Assembly: GCA_022824405.1 (NCBI GenBank)
Contig: JAJDZZ010000064.1
Coordinates: 1-48,286, forward strand
Direction: 5' to 3'
DNA length: 48,286 bases
Source: Opitutales bacterium
Lineage (GTDB): Bacteria > Verrucomicrobiota > Verrucomicrobiia > Opitutales > UBA2995
The notes below the pieces were generated by a model that made no database searches, was not told where the DNA came from, and was given only the letters and a program-made list of their open reading frames with translations. Position 1 is the first letter of the stretch. Each line of letters begins with the position of its first letter. Below are positions 8,347-16,673 of the stretch, one piece after another. The translations under genes were made by a program, and so were the position numbers.

Positions 8347-9822
8347 TTAATTCCTACTAATTTCCGATTGCTCCAATTTCAGATGAAGTTTCAGGAACTG
8401 TTGAAAGGTCTTGGACGGTTTGCCACCAAAGGCCGAATTATCCGGTTTCCATTCAGGAAGGTCGTCCAAAGCATCTTGCAGGCGAATTCGGGCCGCTCGA
8501 ACCACCAGACCGGCACGGTCCACATCGAGTGGTGACTGCTCCAGAAAGTCCTTTCCCACCTCGAACATACGGCCGTCCAGATAAAGCTTGTATGTCCCGT
8601 CATAGGCGAAACGCACCCGCCTGAAATTGGGTTTCGAGGCATGGGGATCCTTGTCATAGTGGATAACCACGGAGTGGCGCGGGTTACCCCTTTGCCCCTT
8701 GAGTTGGGGCAGAAAGCTCCGCCCATCGAGAACCCGGTTGGTTGGAAGTTTTCCCTGACCCACTGCGGCCAAGGTAGGCAGAAAATCGCTTAGATCGATA
8801 AGGTCGTGACAAACCGATCCCGGTTCAATCGTGCCCTTCCAGTAAGCCAACATGGGGACATGGGTGCCCGCATCGACCGGAAGGGCTTTGCCTCCGGTCA
8901 CCAGGCGATCGCCCAGCCAACTTACCATCCCTCGACCGGTTCCGTTATCGGCGGTAAAGAGAACCAGGGTATCCTCCGCAATTCCGGTCTCCTCCAGCTT
9001 TTGAAGGATGCGCTCGATGATATAACCGGTATAGCGCACCATATCGCCAAAGTATTTCTTATCGCTGGAGAACTTGTCCTGTTCGGGAAAATTCCGGGAA
9101 TGCGGAGTCGGCACGAAAGGACCGTGGGTCAACGCCATCGGATAATAGACGAAAAACTCCTCTTCCTTATTTCGCTCGATAAAATCCAGAACGTAATCGG
9201 AATAAATATCCGGCCCGAAATCCTCCCGGGTAGTCGGTTGATATACCCCGTTCTTGAGAATGGATGGATTCCAGAATCGCGAGGAGTTCTTACCCTTCTT
9301 CAGTGAGCTGTTGGCCACAAAATGCTCCAGGTCCTTCGGCTGCAAATAATGCGCATAGGCCCACATGCAACTTTCATCGAAACCACAATCCTCCCACCAC
9401 ATTCCTTTTGGCCCTTTGCCCCCTCCGCCCGACAATTGCCACTTGCCCACCACGCAGGTCTTGTAGCCGGCATCTTTCAGAACGTTGCCGAAAGTGACTT
9501 CCCCTTCGCGAAGAACTCCGAACGAAACATAATTGCGGGCGTTGGACTGACCGGTCATGATCTTGACCCGTGAAGGGGTGCAGACCGGTTGGGAATAACA
9601 CTGGGTAAATCGCATACCCTGCGCGGCGATACGGTCGAAAGCAGGGGTTTCATAAGTACTGCCTCCGTTACAAGCCAGGGCCTCATAGCCCATATCGTCC
9701 GCCATCATGACAATGATATTGGGGCGGCGAGCCTGCGTAGCCGCAGCCAAGCCGAAGCAAAGCCCCAAAACTCCAAGAAATCCAATAATACGTAACATAA
9801 ACAACCGAGAATATAAGTTCAC
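8347..9822 (-). CDS. Secreted S1-family sulfatase 2
   Basis: A 491-residue sulfatase; a start nine codons in (9798) is also possible and leaves a tidier signal peptide. The formylglycine signature CTPSR is at residues 81-85 (counted from 9822), the metal-binding DD pair is in MADDMGY (42-43), and TADNG supplies the DN ligands. The middle of the protein follows the family ([10 protein letters not shown]). It differs from sulfatase 1 in overall sequence and in the CTPSR variant, so the two probably act on different sulfate esters. The TAA stop codon is formed by the TTAATT that ends the CTCTGTGGT repeat array. This suggests the repeat either trimmed the original 3' end or was selected next to it. 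Confidence 0.9.
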   Translation of the reverse strand: MNLYSRLFMLRIIGFLGVLGLCFGLAAATQARRPNIIVMMADDMGYEALACNGGSTYETPAFDRIAAQGMRFTQCYSQPVCTPSRVKIMTGQSNARNYVSFGVLREGEVTFGNVLKDAGYKTCVVGKWQLSGGGGKGPKGMWWEDCGFDESCMWAYAHYLQPKDLEHFVANSSLKKGKNSSRFWNPSILKNGVYQPTTREDFGPDIYSDYVLDFIERNKEEEFFVYYPMALTHGPFVPTPHSRNFPEQDKFSSDKKYFGDMVRYTGYIIERILQKLEETGIAEDTLVLFTADNGTGRGMVSWLGDRLVTGGKALPVDAGTHVPMLAYWKGTIEPGSVCHDLIDLSDFLPTLAAVGQGKLPTNRVLDGRSFLPQLKGQRGNPRHSVVIHYDKDPHASKPNFRRVRFAYDGTYKLYLDGRMFEVGKDFLEQSPLDVDRAGLVVRAARIRLQDALDDLPEWKPDNSAFGGKPSKTFQQFLKLHLKLEQSEISRN

Positions 9823-10282
9823 GAACCAGCCTCTACCCGATGGCCGAGGTTGTAAAGATCAGGAAAACCGGGCAATTGGATTTCTCCAACTACACAAACG
9901 CCAATTAGGAATGGACTCTCGCAAAGCACGCCAAGAACGCAAAGACAGGGAGGGGAAAATAACCACAGAGGTCACAGAGATCACAGAGTTAAAATTGGAG
10001 GGGTGAGAGGCGCGGTGAGGCGCGCTAAATAGGAATTAGGAATGAAGAATTAGGAATGTTTCGATTTGGGAGTTGGCGGAGGAAGTGGAGTGAATCTTGG
10101 AAAGAGGGCGATTTTCCCGGAATCGCTCCTACAGTTAATTGTGCCTTCCTTCCGATCACGATCACGATTATTTAGCCTTCATCCTTCAGCCTTCAGCCTT
10201 TTCTCCCCCATTCCTCATTCCTAATTCTTAATTTGCGCGCCATGGCGCGCCTCTCTGTGTTCTCTGTGGTTAATTTCCAGAA
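9823..10282. repeat. 460-bp intergenic region rich in repeat words
   Basis: No convincing gene. It contains a GCAAAGCAC-GCCAAGAAC-GCAAAG array (9921-9944), an inverted CACAGAG array (9961-9988), GGCGCG words (about 10005-10025), a GGAATTAGGAATGAAG run (about 10029-10058), a GGAGCGATT-like word read as AATCGCTCCTACAG (about 10121-10134), GATCACGATCACGATTA (10156-10172), a CTTCATC-CTTCAGC-CTTCAGC run (about 10178-10200), an ATTCCTC/ATTCCTA run (10210-10232), GCGCGCCATGGCGCGC (10235-10250) and CTCTGTGTT-CTCTGTGGT (10253-10271). Both orientations of the 9-nt array are present here, unlike in most other gaps. Confidence 0.75.
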
Positions 10283-11143
10283 TCAGGTTCGCATGCGGAC
10301 ATCGATATCGAGCCGGGTCTCCCCTCCCCCGAAAAGCACGCCGCGGGTCGGAGAAACATCCTGAAAGTCCCGCCCCACTGCCACGGGTATATGCCGCTCG
10401 TCGGCGAAGCTTTGGTTGGTCGGGTCGAAACCCACCCAGCCGAGCCGGGGAAGGAGGCATTCCACCCAGGCGTGGGTCGAGTGCTCCTCGCTCTCACCGC
10501 CGGCCAGGGCGGCATCGTAGAAGTACCCCATGACGTAGCGCGCGGGAATACCCCACGAACGCACAATTGCAATCATGACGTGGGCGTAATCCTGGCAGAC
10601 CCCGCGTCCGCTTTCCAGTATGTGTTCGATGGGGGAAGCGGTCGAGGTGCTTCCCGGCACGTACTCGAAACTGTGGTAGAGCGTATCCGATAGCCGCAAC
10701 AGGGAAACCAGCGGGTCGTTATCGGGTTTGATCCCTTGCCGCCCGACAAACGCGTCCAGGGCCGTTGTGGGTTTCGACAAAGCGCCGGCCAGCAAAAAGT
10801 CCCAGGAATGGAACGAGGTCTTCCATCCCCGGATCTCCTCCCACGCTCCCCTTCCTATCCCATCCGGCAAGGGGGCAACAGGTAATTTCCTGACCTTGGA
10901 ACGCGCCCTTATCCTGAGAGACGTGTGTTCCCGGTAAATGTTCAGGTTGTATTTGATGTTGCCGAAACAATCGACCTCCTGTTGGAGAGAGGTCGGCGGT
11001 TCCGTTTCGATATCGAAACCGGCCAGTCGTTGACTCGGGGTTTCACCCGGCCTGAGGCATAGCGACATCGAACAACGCCGCGAAGGAAAGCTGTAACGGT
11101 ACCAGGAAACGTGGTCGATACCATACTGGATAGTTTCGACCAT
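10283..11143 (-). CDS. Transglutaminase-like cysteine protease/ligase
   Basis: A 286-residue COG1305-type protein. An N-terminal beta-rich domain (about 1-90, beginning with a QYGIDHVSWYRYS-type strand) precedes the catalytic core: Cys in GRGVCQDYAHV, His in STHAWVECLLP and Asp in GFDPTNQ form the papain-like triad. No signal peptide, so probably cytoplasmic. It is the last gene of a three-gene operon with alpha-E and circularly permuted ATP-grasp proteins (5 nt between stop and start). This set has been predicted in comparative genomics to make and trim peptide or amide bonds on an unknown substrate. The proteasome-like Anbu peptidase often found with it is not in this window. Confidence 0.88.
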   Translation of the reverse strand: MVETIQYGIDHVSWYRYSFPSRRCSMSLCLRPGETPSQRLAGFDIETEPPTSLQQEVDCFGNIKYNLNIYREHTSLRIRARSKVRKLPVAPLPDGIGRGAWEEIRGWKTSFHSWDFLLAGALSKPTTALDAFVGRQGIKPDNDPLVSLLRLSDTLYHSFEYVPGSTSTASPIEHILESGRGVCQDYAHVMIAIVRSWGIPARYVMGYFYDAALAGGESEEHSTHAWVECLLPRLGWVGFDPTNQSFADERHIPVAVGRDFQDVSPTRGVLFGGGETRLDIDVRMRT

Positions 11144-11148
11144 GCCGG

Positions 11149-12120
11149 TCAGTTAATAGGAGACTCCTCTATGGGATAGTCGATATAGGCTTCGTAAATG
11201 AGGTTGTGGAGCTTCCGACAGTCGGCGTTCACTTGTACGAGAGTGGCCTCCCGATCTTCCTTTTCCCGCCAGTCGCGCCGGATCAGTTGGCACAGGCGGC
11301 TGGCCAGAGCGGCGGCATCCGCGCTCGAACGCGAATCCGGGCCCGGGCCGATGGCGCTCAGTTCCGAGGCAATCGATTCGAGAGACCGGTATAGCGAACG
11401 GGGCAGCGAGAGGTCCGTAACGAGCAGGTCCAGAACCTGATCGGGTTGAACCACCACGCTGAAGGCATACACATAGGCGTCGAATGCGTGGTATACGTGC
11501 AACAAGTTAGCCCAATCCGTATCGAACGACCCATCCTGCCTTCTATCCATTTCCATCTGGGCCAGCAGAATCGCCGCCGACAACTGGGCCCGCTCCATGT
11601 AACGACCGAGTTGCATGAAGCGCCAACCTTCATCCCGATACATGGTAGCTTCCGCCACCCCGGCAAAGGCGCTTATTTCCTCTATCGTCTCCGCGTAGAA
11701 GGACTCCGGGGCAACCTTCCAGATTTTTTGGATATCCAGCTTTTCCAGGCGCAAATAGGTCGTGTTTAACGATATCCACATCTCGGCGGCGATATGGTTG
11801 CGCACCTGCCGGGCGTTCTCGCGGGCGTAGGCCACACAGTTCCGGACCGAATCGGGATTCAATCGCTCGAAGGTAAGGTGGTCGGCCAGCGTGTAGGAAT
11901 CGGCCAGCGTGTAATCGTCGCTCGCGAACTTTTCAATGCCGCCACCGGAAAGCGGGGTCTGGTTCATGCTCTTGTAGACGCGGTCCCACCCGAAATGAAT
12001 CTCCCGGAGGGGGCGGTCCACCAGGGTTTCCACCTGCAGTTGCAGCAAATGGCAAAGGTGCCCCGCCCGTTCGAGGTAACGGGTCATCCAGTAAAGGCCC
12101 TGTGCGCTGCGTGAAAGCAT
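11149..12120 (-). CDS. Alpha-E domain protein (COG2307)
   Basis: A 323-residue, mostly alpha-helical protein starting MLSRSAQGLYWMTRYLERAGH, the characteristic opening of alpha-E proteins. A second signature, FMQLGRYMERAQ, lies near the middle. The biochemical role is unproven; conserved linkage to circularly permuted ATP-grasp and transglutaminase genes suggests a subunit or substrate carrier of a peptide-ligating complex. The start codon directly follows the ATP-grasp stop (TAG then ATG). A good ribosome-binding site (GGAGGA) lies inside the 3' end of that gene, so translation is coupled. Confidence 0.88.
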   Translation of the reverse strand: MLSRSAQGLYWMTRYLERAGHLCHLLQLQVETLVDRPLREIHFGWDRVYKSMNQTPLSGGGIEKFASDDYTLADSYTLADHLTFERLNPDSVRNCVAYARENARQVRNHIAAEMWISLNTTYLRLEKLDIQKIWKVAPESFYAETIEEISAFAGVAEATMYRDEGWRFMQLGRYMERAQLSAAILLAQMEMDRRQDGSFDTDWANLLHVYHAFDAYVYAFSVVVQPDQVLDLLVTDLSLPRSLYRSLESIASELSAIGPGPDSRSSADAAALASRLCQLIRRDWREKEDREATLVQVNADCRKLHNLIYEAYIDYPIEESPIN

Positions 12121-13554
12121 CTAATCCTCCAAAACCCAGATGTCTTTTCCGCCCCCGCCCTGGCTGGAGTTCACTACCAGGCTACCTTCGCGGAGGGCTA
12201 CGCGGCAGAAGGCGCCCGGGACGATTCGGGTCTTATGACCGCGGAGCAGGAAGGGACGCAAGTCCACGTGACGGGCCGCGGCCTGGCCATCGATCATGCA
12301 AGGCGCGCGGGAAAGTTGAAGCGTCGGCTGCGAAATGAAATCAGCGGGATTTTTGCGTAGCTCCTTCGCATAATCCTCGCGCTCCTCGGGTGTCGCGTGG
12401 GGACCGACCAGCATGCCGTATCCACCCGATTCGCCCACGCGTTTCACCACCAGACGATCCAGATTGTCCAAAGTGTACTCAAGGTCTTCCGGACGTCTGC
12501 AGATATGGGTTTCCACATTGGCCAATAGCGGTTCTTCGCCCAGGTAATAGCGAATCATGTCCGGCACATAGGCGTAAACGCTCTTGTCGTCCGCCACCCC
12601 GGTGCCGGGCGCGTTGGCCAGAACGATGTTTCCCGCCTTGTAAACACTCATCAACCCGGGGACGCCGAGGAGGGAATCGGGCCGAAAAACCAGGGGGTCG
12701 AGGAAATCGTCGTCAACCCGGCGATAAATCACGTCCACCCGCTTCAAACCGGAAGTCGTCCGCATATAAACGAATCCATCGTTGACCAGCAGGTCGCGGC
12801 CTTCCACCAAGGCCGCCCCAATTTCATGGGCCAGGTAAATATGCTCGTAGAAAGCGGAATTGTACACACCCGGAGTCAACAACGCCAAGCACGGCTCCTC
12901 CCGATCGCTCGGAGCAAGCTCCCGAAGGGTCTTTCGCAAAAGACCTCCATAGTTTTCGACATCCCCAACCCGGCAACTGCGGTAAAGGCGCCGCAGGTTT
13001 GTCTTTACCGCTTTTCGATTGGCCACCATGTAGGATACGCCCGAAGGTACGCGCAGATTGTCCTCGAGCACCTTAAATCCCTCGTTCGTGCGCACCAGAT
13101 CGGTGCCGCATACCGCCACGTAGATTCCGTGCGGCACTGGGACCCCGCGCATCTCCAGGCGGTAATGTGGGCATCCCCGGATCATATCGACGGGGATGAC
13201 ACCGTCTTCTACTATGCGGGCCTCGCTGTAGATATCCTTCAAAAATCGATTCAGCGCTTCCAGCCGCTGGGTGAGGCCGACATCGATTTGTCGCCATTCC
13301 GCCGCCGTAAGTATGCGAGGCAGGCAATCGATGGGCATGATTCGCTCATTGGCCTCGTCGTCTCCGTATACCGTGAAAGTGATGCCTTCGTTGGAAAAGG
13401 AATTGGTCACCCGCTCCTGCATCCGGTTCAGTTCCTCCACGGGAAGCCGGAGCAGCGCCTCATAGAGGCTTCGGCAGTGTTCGCGCGGGGTTCCGTCCGA
13501 CAGAAACATCTCGTCGTAAACCGCGTCGTCCAGTTCGTAGGTATCGAAATCCAT
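12121..13554 (-). CDS. Circularly permuted type 2 ATP-grasp protein (COG2308)
   Basis: A 477-residue protein of the DUF404/DUF407 family, close to the usual length. Recognisable parts are the N-terminal region with VYGDDEANERIMPID, the glycine-rich VVKRVGESGGYGMLVGP nucleotide-binding loop in the C-terminal half and the terminal VNSSQGGGGKDIWV. ATP-grasp enzymes form carbon-nitrogen bonds through acyl phosphates; in this operon the likely product is a peptide or amide later processed by the transglutaminase. First gene of the operon; the start at 13554 has no competing upstream gene. The substrate is unknown. Confidence 0.9.
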   Translation of the reverse strand: MDFDTYELDDAVYDEMFLSDGTPREHCRSLYEALLRLPVEELNRMQERVTNSFSNEGITFTVYGDDEANERIMPIDCLPRILTAAEWRQIDVGLTQRLEALNRFLKDIYSEARIVEDGVIPVDMIRGCPHYRLEMRGVPVPHGIYVAVCGTDLVRTNEGFKVLEDNLRVPSGVSYMVANRKAVKTNLRRLYRSCRVGDVENYGGLLRKTLRELAPSDREEPCLALLTPGVYNSAFYEHIYLAHEIGAALVEGRDLLVNDGFVYMRTTSGLKRVDVIYRRVDDDFLDPLVFRPDSLLGVPGLMSVYKAGNIVLANAPGTGVADDKSVYAYVPDMIRYYLGEEPLLANVETHICRRPEDLEYTLDNLDRLVVKRVGESGGYGMLVGPHATPEEREDYAKELRKNPADFISQPTLQLSRAPCMIDGQAAARHVDLRPFLLRGHKTRIVPGAFCRVALREGSLVVNSSQGGGGKDIWVLED

Positions 13555-13678
13555 GGGAGTTGTCGTATGCGCCTATTTTCAGGTTAATGGATTCATCGGA
13601 CAGATCAAGCCCAAGGGACGTTTTGCCAAACCCAACAATTGGCGCCTCTCCCTCTCTGTGGTTAATTTCTCCCCCTTC
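13555..13678. other. Intergenic region with one repeat unit
   Basis: Between the DUF2939 gene and the ATP-grasp operon, both on the minus strand. It contains an ATTGGCGCC word (about 13638-13646) and a single CTCTGTGGTTAATTT unit (about 13654-13668), placed just after the DUF2939 stop codon. The promoter of the ATP-grasp operon must lie here but no clear -35/-10 pair stands out. Confidence 0.5.
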
Positions 13679-14191
13679 TTAGTAAATTGGAAGGATAACC
13701 TCGGTTAGTTTCCACTGGAGGCCTCTACGCTTCAAAATCAATTTCACTTCCAATTCAGATTCAGGATCCCTGGTGATTATGGAGAACTTGTTGAAAGACT
13801 CGTAAGACAGGGAAATGTCGGAAAACGGAGCCGATGAAGTTTGCCTGGTTGCGTCAGAACCTGCTTTTCTTCCCTTCATGAGCTTCATGAGGCCGGCAGG
13901 TGTGACAAATTCATCAACTACTCCTTTTAGGATCATACTCCCGAAGGCCGTCCCAATAGCTGAAAGCGGGTTGCCTTCAATTACATCTTCCGCCATTTCC
14001 TTCCAGAGCTTCCCGGCCATTTGATCTTTCAGGGATTGCCGAAGCGCTGGAAAATCGACAAATTCAGAGAGCGCTTCTCCATCTTGAGCCTCTGCCGCCA
14101 CCTTCATCCGATAGGCAGCGATATACGGCGTAGCGAACACGTATCCGAGAACGAGAACTACACCTAAGCAAATACCGATTTTGATTTTCAT
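13679..14191 (-). CDS. DUF2939 membrane-anchored protein
   Basis: A 170-residue protein with an N-terminal hydrophobic segment (residues 5-22) followed directly by ATPYIAAYRMKVAAEAQDGEAL, the hallmark start of DUF2939 proteins (Pro-Tyr followed by a helix). The rest is a small alpha/beta domain ending in a beta-hairpin. The function of the family is unknown. The segment is probably a signal anchor, leaving the rest in the periplasm. The gene is divergent from the proton-channel operon and separated from it by 167 bp, so they could share a regulatory region. Confidence 0.75.
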   Translation of the reverse strand: MKIKIGICLGVVLVLGYVFATPYIAAYRMKVAAEAQDGEALSEFVDFPALRQSLKDQMAGKLWKEMAEDVIEGNPLSAIGTAFGSMILKGVVDEFVTPAGLMKLMKGRKAGSDATRQTSSAPFSDISLSYESFNKFSIITRDPESELEVKLILKRRGLQWKLTEVILPIY

Positions 14192-14358
14192 GGTCTGTTT
14201 TTCCTTTCCGGAATACCTATTTCAAGCTACCAGGGTCGCAGCAAGCGCCAAAGGAAACGGTTCCGGCGCTTCCCCGTTCTAACGGAAGGAAATAATGCTC
14301 TCGCCCTGGGAGGGATTAGTGACTAAATCCTTGATTTGATTTAAGGCCTGTCTGTCGA
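14192..14358. other. Divergent intergenic region
   Basis: The region separates the DUF2939 gene from the ExbB-like operon and must hold at least one promoter for each. A CTTGATTTGATTTAAGG stretch precedes the plus-strand start, but I do not see a convincing consensus promoter or Shine-Dalgarno site. Confidence 0.4.
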
Positions 14359-15159
14359 ATGGCTTCTTTCCTGAAAAAATATCCTAGGTCCTTTGCCCTG
14401 AAATCAATCGGTTTGGCCGCCAGTATCCTGGTGGTCACGGCAGTTTACGAATTTGTCGTCCGGCCCGCCGCGGAATCGGACTTTGAGAAAGGGGTTGAGA
14501 TATCGGCTGAATCCGGGCAAACGCCATTCTCCCTTTGGATTGTGATCAAGGACTATGAGCAGCAGTTCTGCTTCATATTGTGTCTCTGGGGATTGTTCCT
14601 GCTCGCCCTGAAGATAAAGGATTCGATTGTCGAAAACAAAGGGCTGGAAGTCGATTACCTGGAACTCGGCAAAGAGGATCGCCTTAAAAAGGAGGATGCA
14701 CGGCCCGTGCTCTGGAAATTGGAGCGGGGGAATGAGGCTACCAGCCAGACCCTCTACTTTCGCACGATTTACCGAACCATGGAGTTTTTTCGCTTTGCCA
14801 ACTCACTGGAGGAAATCACCAATGTGGTAAAGAACGCCTGTGAGGCCGAATTACTGCGCCTCGATTCGGAAATGAGCATGATACGCTACATAGCCTGGGC
14901 TATTCCATCGATAGGGTTCGTAGGAACCGTGCGCGGTATCGGCCTTGCCCTGGGCAAGGCTCAGGCTGCATTGGAAGGAGATATTTCCGCGGTGACGGCT
15001 AGTCTGGGCACAGCTTTCAATTCGACCCTGGTGGCGCTACTTCTCAGCCTGGTTTTGATGTTCGTGGTTTACCAAGTGCAACGCATGCAGGAACAGTTGG
15101 TATTGGATGTCGAGAAAACGGTTAATGACGGGGTAGTTTCCAAACTTCATATCAGCTAA
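14359..15159 (+). CDS. MotA/TolQ/ExbB-type proton channel protein
   Basis: A 266-residue inner-membrane protein. Predicted TM helices lie at about 14-34, 67-86, 175-198 and 217-239, with a cytoplasmic loop of about 85 residues between TM2 and TM3. The family signature is in the last two helices: AIPSIGFVGTVRGIGLAL (TM3) and SLGTAFNSTLVALLLSL (TM4), which line the proton pathway in ExbB/TolQ/MotA. ExbB-type pentamers need a partner with a single TM helix carrying an aspartate (ExbD/TolR/MotB). No ordinary ExbD follows; instead two vWA proteins with an aspartate-bearing N-terminal helix do. First gene of a five-gene operon; 17 nt to the next start. The N-terminal hydrophobic helix is an extension compared with TolQ. 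Confidence 0.88.
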   Translation: MASFLKKYPRSFALKSIGLAASILVVTAVYEFVVRPAAESDFEKGVEISAESGQTPFSLWIVIKDYEQQFCFILCLWGLFLLALKIKDSIVENKGLEVDYLELGKEDRLKKEDARPVLWKLERGNEATSQTLYFRTIYRTMEFFRFANSLEEITNVVKNACEAELLRLDSEMSMIRYIAWAIPSIGFVGTVRGIGLALGKAQAALEGDISAVTASLGTAFNSTLVALLLSLVLMFVVYQVQRMQEQLVLDVEKTVNDGVVSKLHIS

Positions 15160-15176
15160 TTTTCCTGGCAAATCGG

Positions 15177-16673
15177 GTGACAAAGAAGCGGTTATTGGGA
15201 ATCGAGATCAGTGACCTGGGCGTGACGGCAGCTCGATTGAGCGAATCGGGCGCGGAACTCCTGCCATTGGGTTCCGATTCCTTGGAACTGTCCGGATTCG
15301 CGCTGTTGACGGGCAAGGGAGAGGTAGAGTTCGGCAAGCCTGCTTTTGAGCAATCCCTGACCTCGGAACTGGCGGTCGATAATCGGTATTGGTACCGGTT
15401 GGCCACGACGGAGGAAGATTCCGGAAGGAAGATTCGGCGCAGGTCTCAACCCGGCGATTCCGAGTTGGCGCAGGCACACCTGCAGGCGGTGATTGAAAAA
15501 TGCCTACGACTCGAAGGCCGGATTGACGAAGTTGTGCTGGGGGTGCCGGGGCATTTCAAGCGTTCCAAGTTGGGATGGTTGATTCAGGCAGCCCAGGCGG
15601 TTGGAATGCGGGTAAAGCATGTCATGGATAGTTCCTTGGGGGCGCTTCTTTCGGCTTCCGAGGTTCCGATTACCGGATCGTTTGCGGTCATGGATATACA
15701 TTGGAATACGGCCGAAGCAGTGCATGTCGTATCGAAAAATTCCGGCCTGGAACGCCGCGATGTGGCAGAGGATCGGGTTTTGGGTCTGCGTCAGATTCTT
15801 GACCGCTTGGTGGAGGGGCTTGCCAAGCGCTTCATAGACGAATGCCGGTTCGATCCTTCGGCTCGGCCGGAATACGCTCAACAACTCTACAACCAGTTGT
15901 TGGCCTATTTATCCGACCCGAACGGAGCCTCGGTTTGTAGACTGCAGACCGGTAAAGGGGCTATTTCAACCGATCGCAGCGCTTTGGCGGAAATGATTGG
16001 GAACGAGCTGAGGGGTTTCAGCGATTTGGCAGGCAGGGCGGTTAACCAAGCGACCGACTCAAGAGATTGTACGGTATTTTTCTCGTCCAGAATCCGCCTT
16101 GTCCCTGGGTTGTTTGAAATAATTTACCAGGACTACGCCATCAAACCCCGCCTGATGGAAAAAGGACAGGCCGCAACGGGCGCTGTGGCATTCAGAGGCG
16201 CCTTGAGCGATAACCAGGCCGTCGATGAGCCCTTGTTTCACACGGCGGTAAAATTTGAAGCAAGCCGGGAGAGAACGAGCCAGGCGGAATCGATGCGTCC
16301 GGGCCGGGTCTACCATTCCGGGAGAGAAGGAATACTGGGTCCGACAAATCCAACCCACTTGTTATTTCAGGGACGGTTGCTCGAACTACCGGAATTTGGC
16401 GGCGCCGACTTTGCCATCGGTAAAAGCAAATCCATCCCCTCGGGTTTAGCAGTGGCCGAACCCGTGAAAGGTCTTGCCCAATGCCACGTGTTGCTTCGCA
16501 GAAAGGAGGATGGTTCGATTGAATTAACGCGTAACGGAAATAATCTAACCTGGGTAAATGGAGAATCCTTTTCCTCGAATGACGCCATCACTCTGCAGGT
16601 GGGCGATGTGCTCACTCTTGGCGAACCTGTGTTGCAGGTTATGATTGTGGGAATGGCAAGGGACGATGCGTAG
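15177..16673 (+). CDS. Degenerate Hsp70/actin-like ATPase fused to an FHA domain
   Basis: A 498-residue cytoplasmic protein beginning with GTG. Residues 5-340 follow the Hsp70/actin fold: an N-terminal GIEISDLGVTAARL strand pair, VVLGVPGHFKRSKLGWL (Hsp70 VPAYF equivalent), AVGMRVKHVMDSSLGALLSA (helix-strand of Hsp70), and MDIHWNT where Hsp70 has DLGGGT. The altered phosphate loops suggest weak or absent ATP hydrolysis. Residues about 395-492 resemble a forkhead-associated domain (GKSKSIPSG, CHVLLRR, NGESFSSNDAITLQVGDVLT), which would bind phosphothreonine peptides. It sits between the proton-channel gene and the first vWA gene, overlapping the latter by 8 nt. A cytoplasmic regulator or assembly factor of the channel complex is the likely role. 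Both domain calls are by eye. Confidence 0.68.
   Translation: MTKKRLLGIEISDLGVTAARLSESGAELLPLGSDSLELSGFALLTGKGEVEFGKPAFEQSLTSELAVDNRYWYRLATTEEDSGRKIRRRSQPGDSELAQAHLQAVIEKCLRLEGRIDEVVLGVPGHFKRSKLGWLIQAAQAVGMRVKHVMDSSLGALLSASEVPITGSFAVMDIHWNTAEAVHVVSKNSGLERRDVAEDRVLGLRQILDRLVEGLAKRFIDECRFDPSARPEYAQQLYNQLLAYLSDPNGASVCRLQTGKGAISTDRSALAEMIGNELRGFSDLAGRAVNQATDSRDCTVFFSSRIRLVPGLFEIIYQDYAIKPRLMEKGQAATGAVAFRGALSDNQAVDEPLFHTAVKFEASRERTSQAESMRPGRVYHSGREGILGPTNPTHLLFQGRLLELPEFGGADFAIGKSKSIPSGLAVAEPVKGLAQCHVLLRRKEDGSIELTRNGNNLTWVNGESFSSNDAITLQVGDVLTLGEPVLQVMIVGMARDDA

Noticed and set aside
8321-8348. Simple low-complexity slippage as the source of the CTCTGTG words
   Set aside because: The same kind of array with other seed sequences occurs in many gaps, in a recurring order and next to hairpins, which plain slippage does not explain.
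12826-13587. Plus-strand open frame of 253 codons
   Set aside because: Antisense to the ATP-grasp gene; the minus-strand protein is a clear family member.
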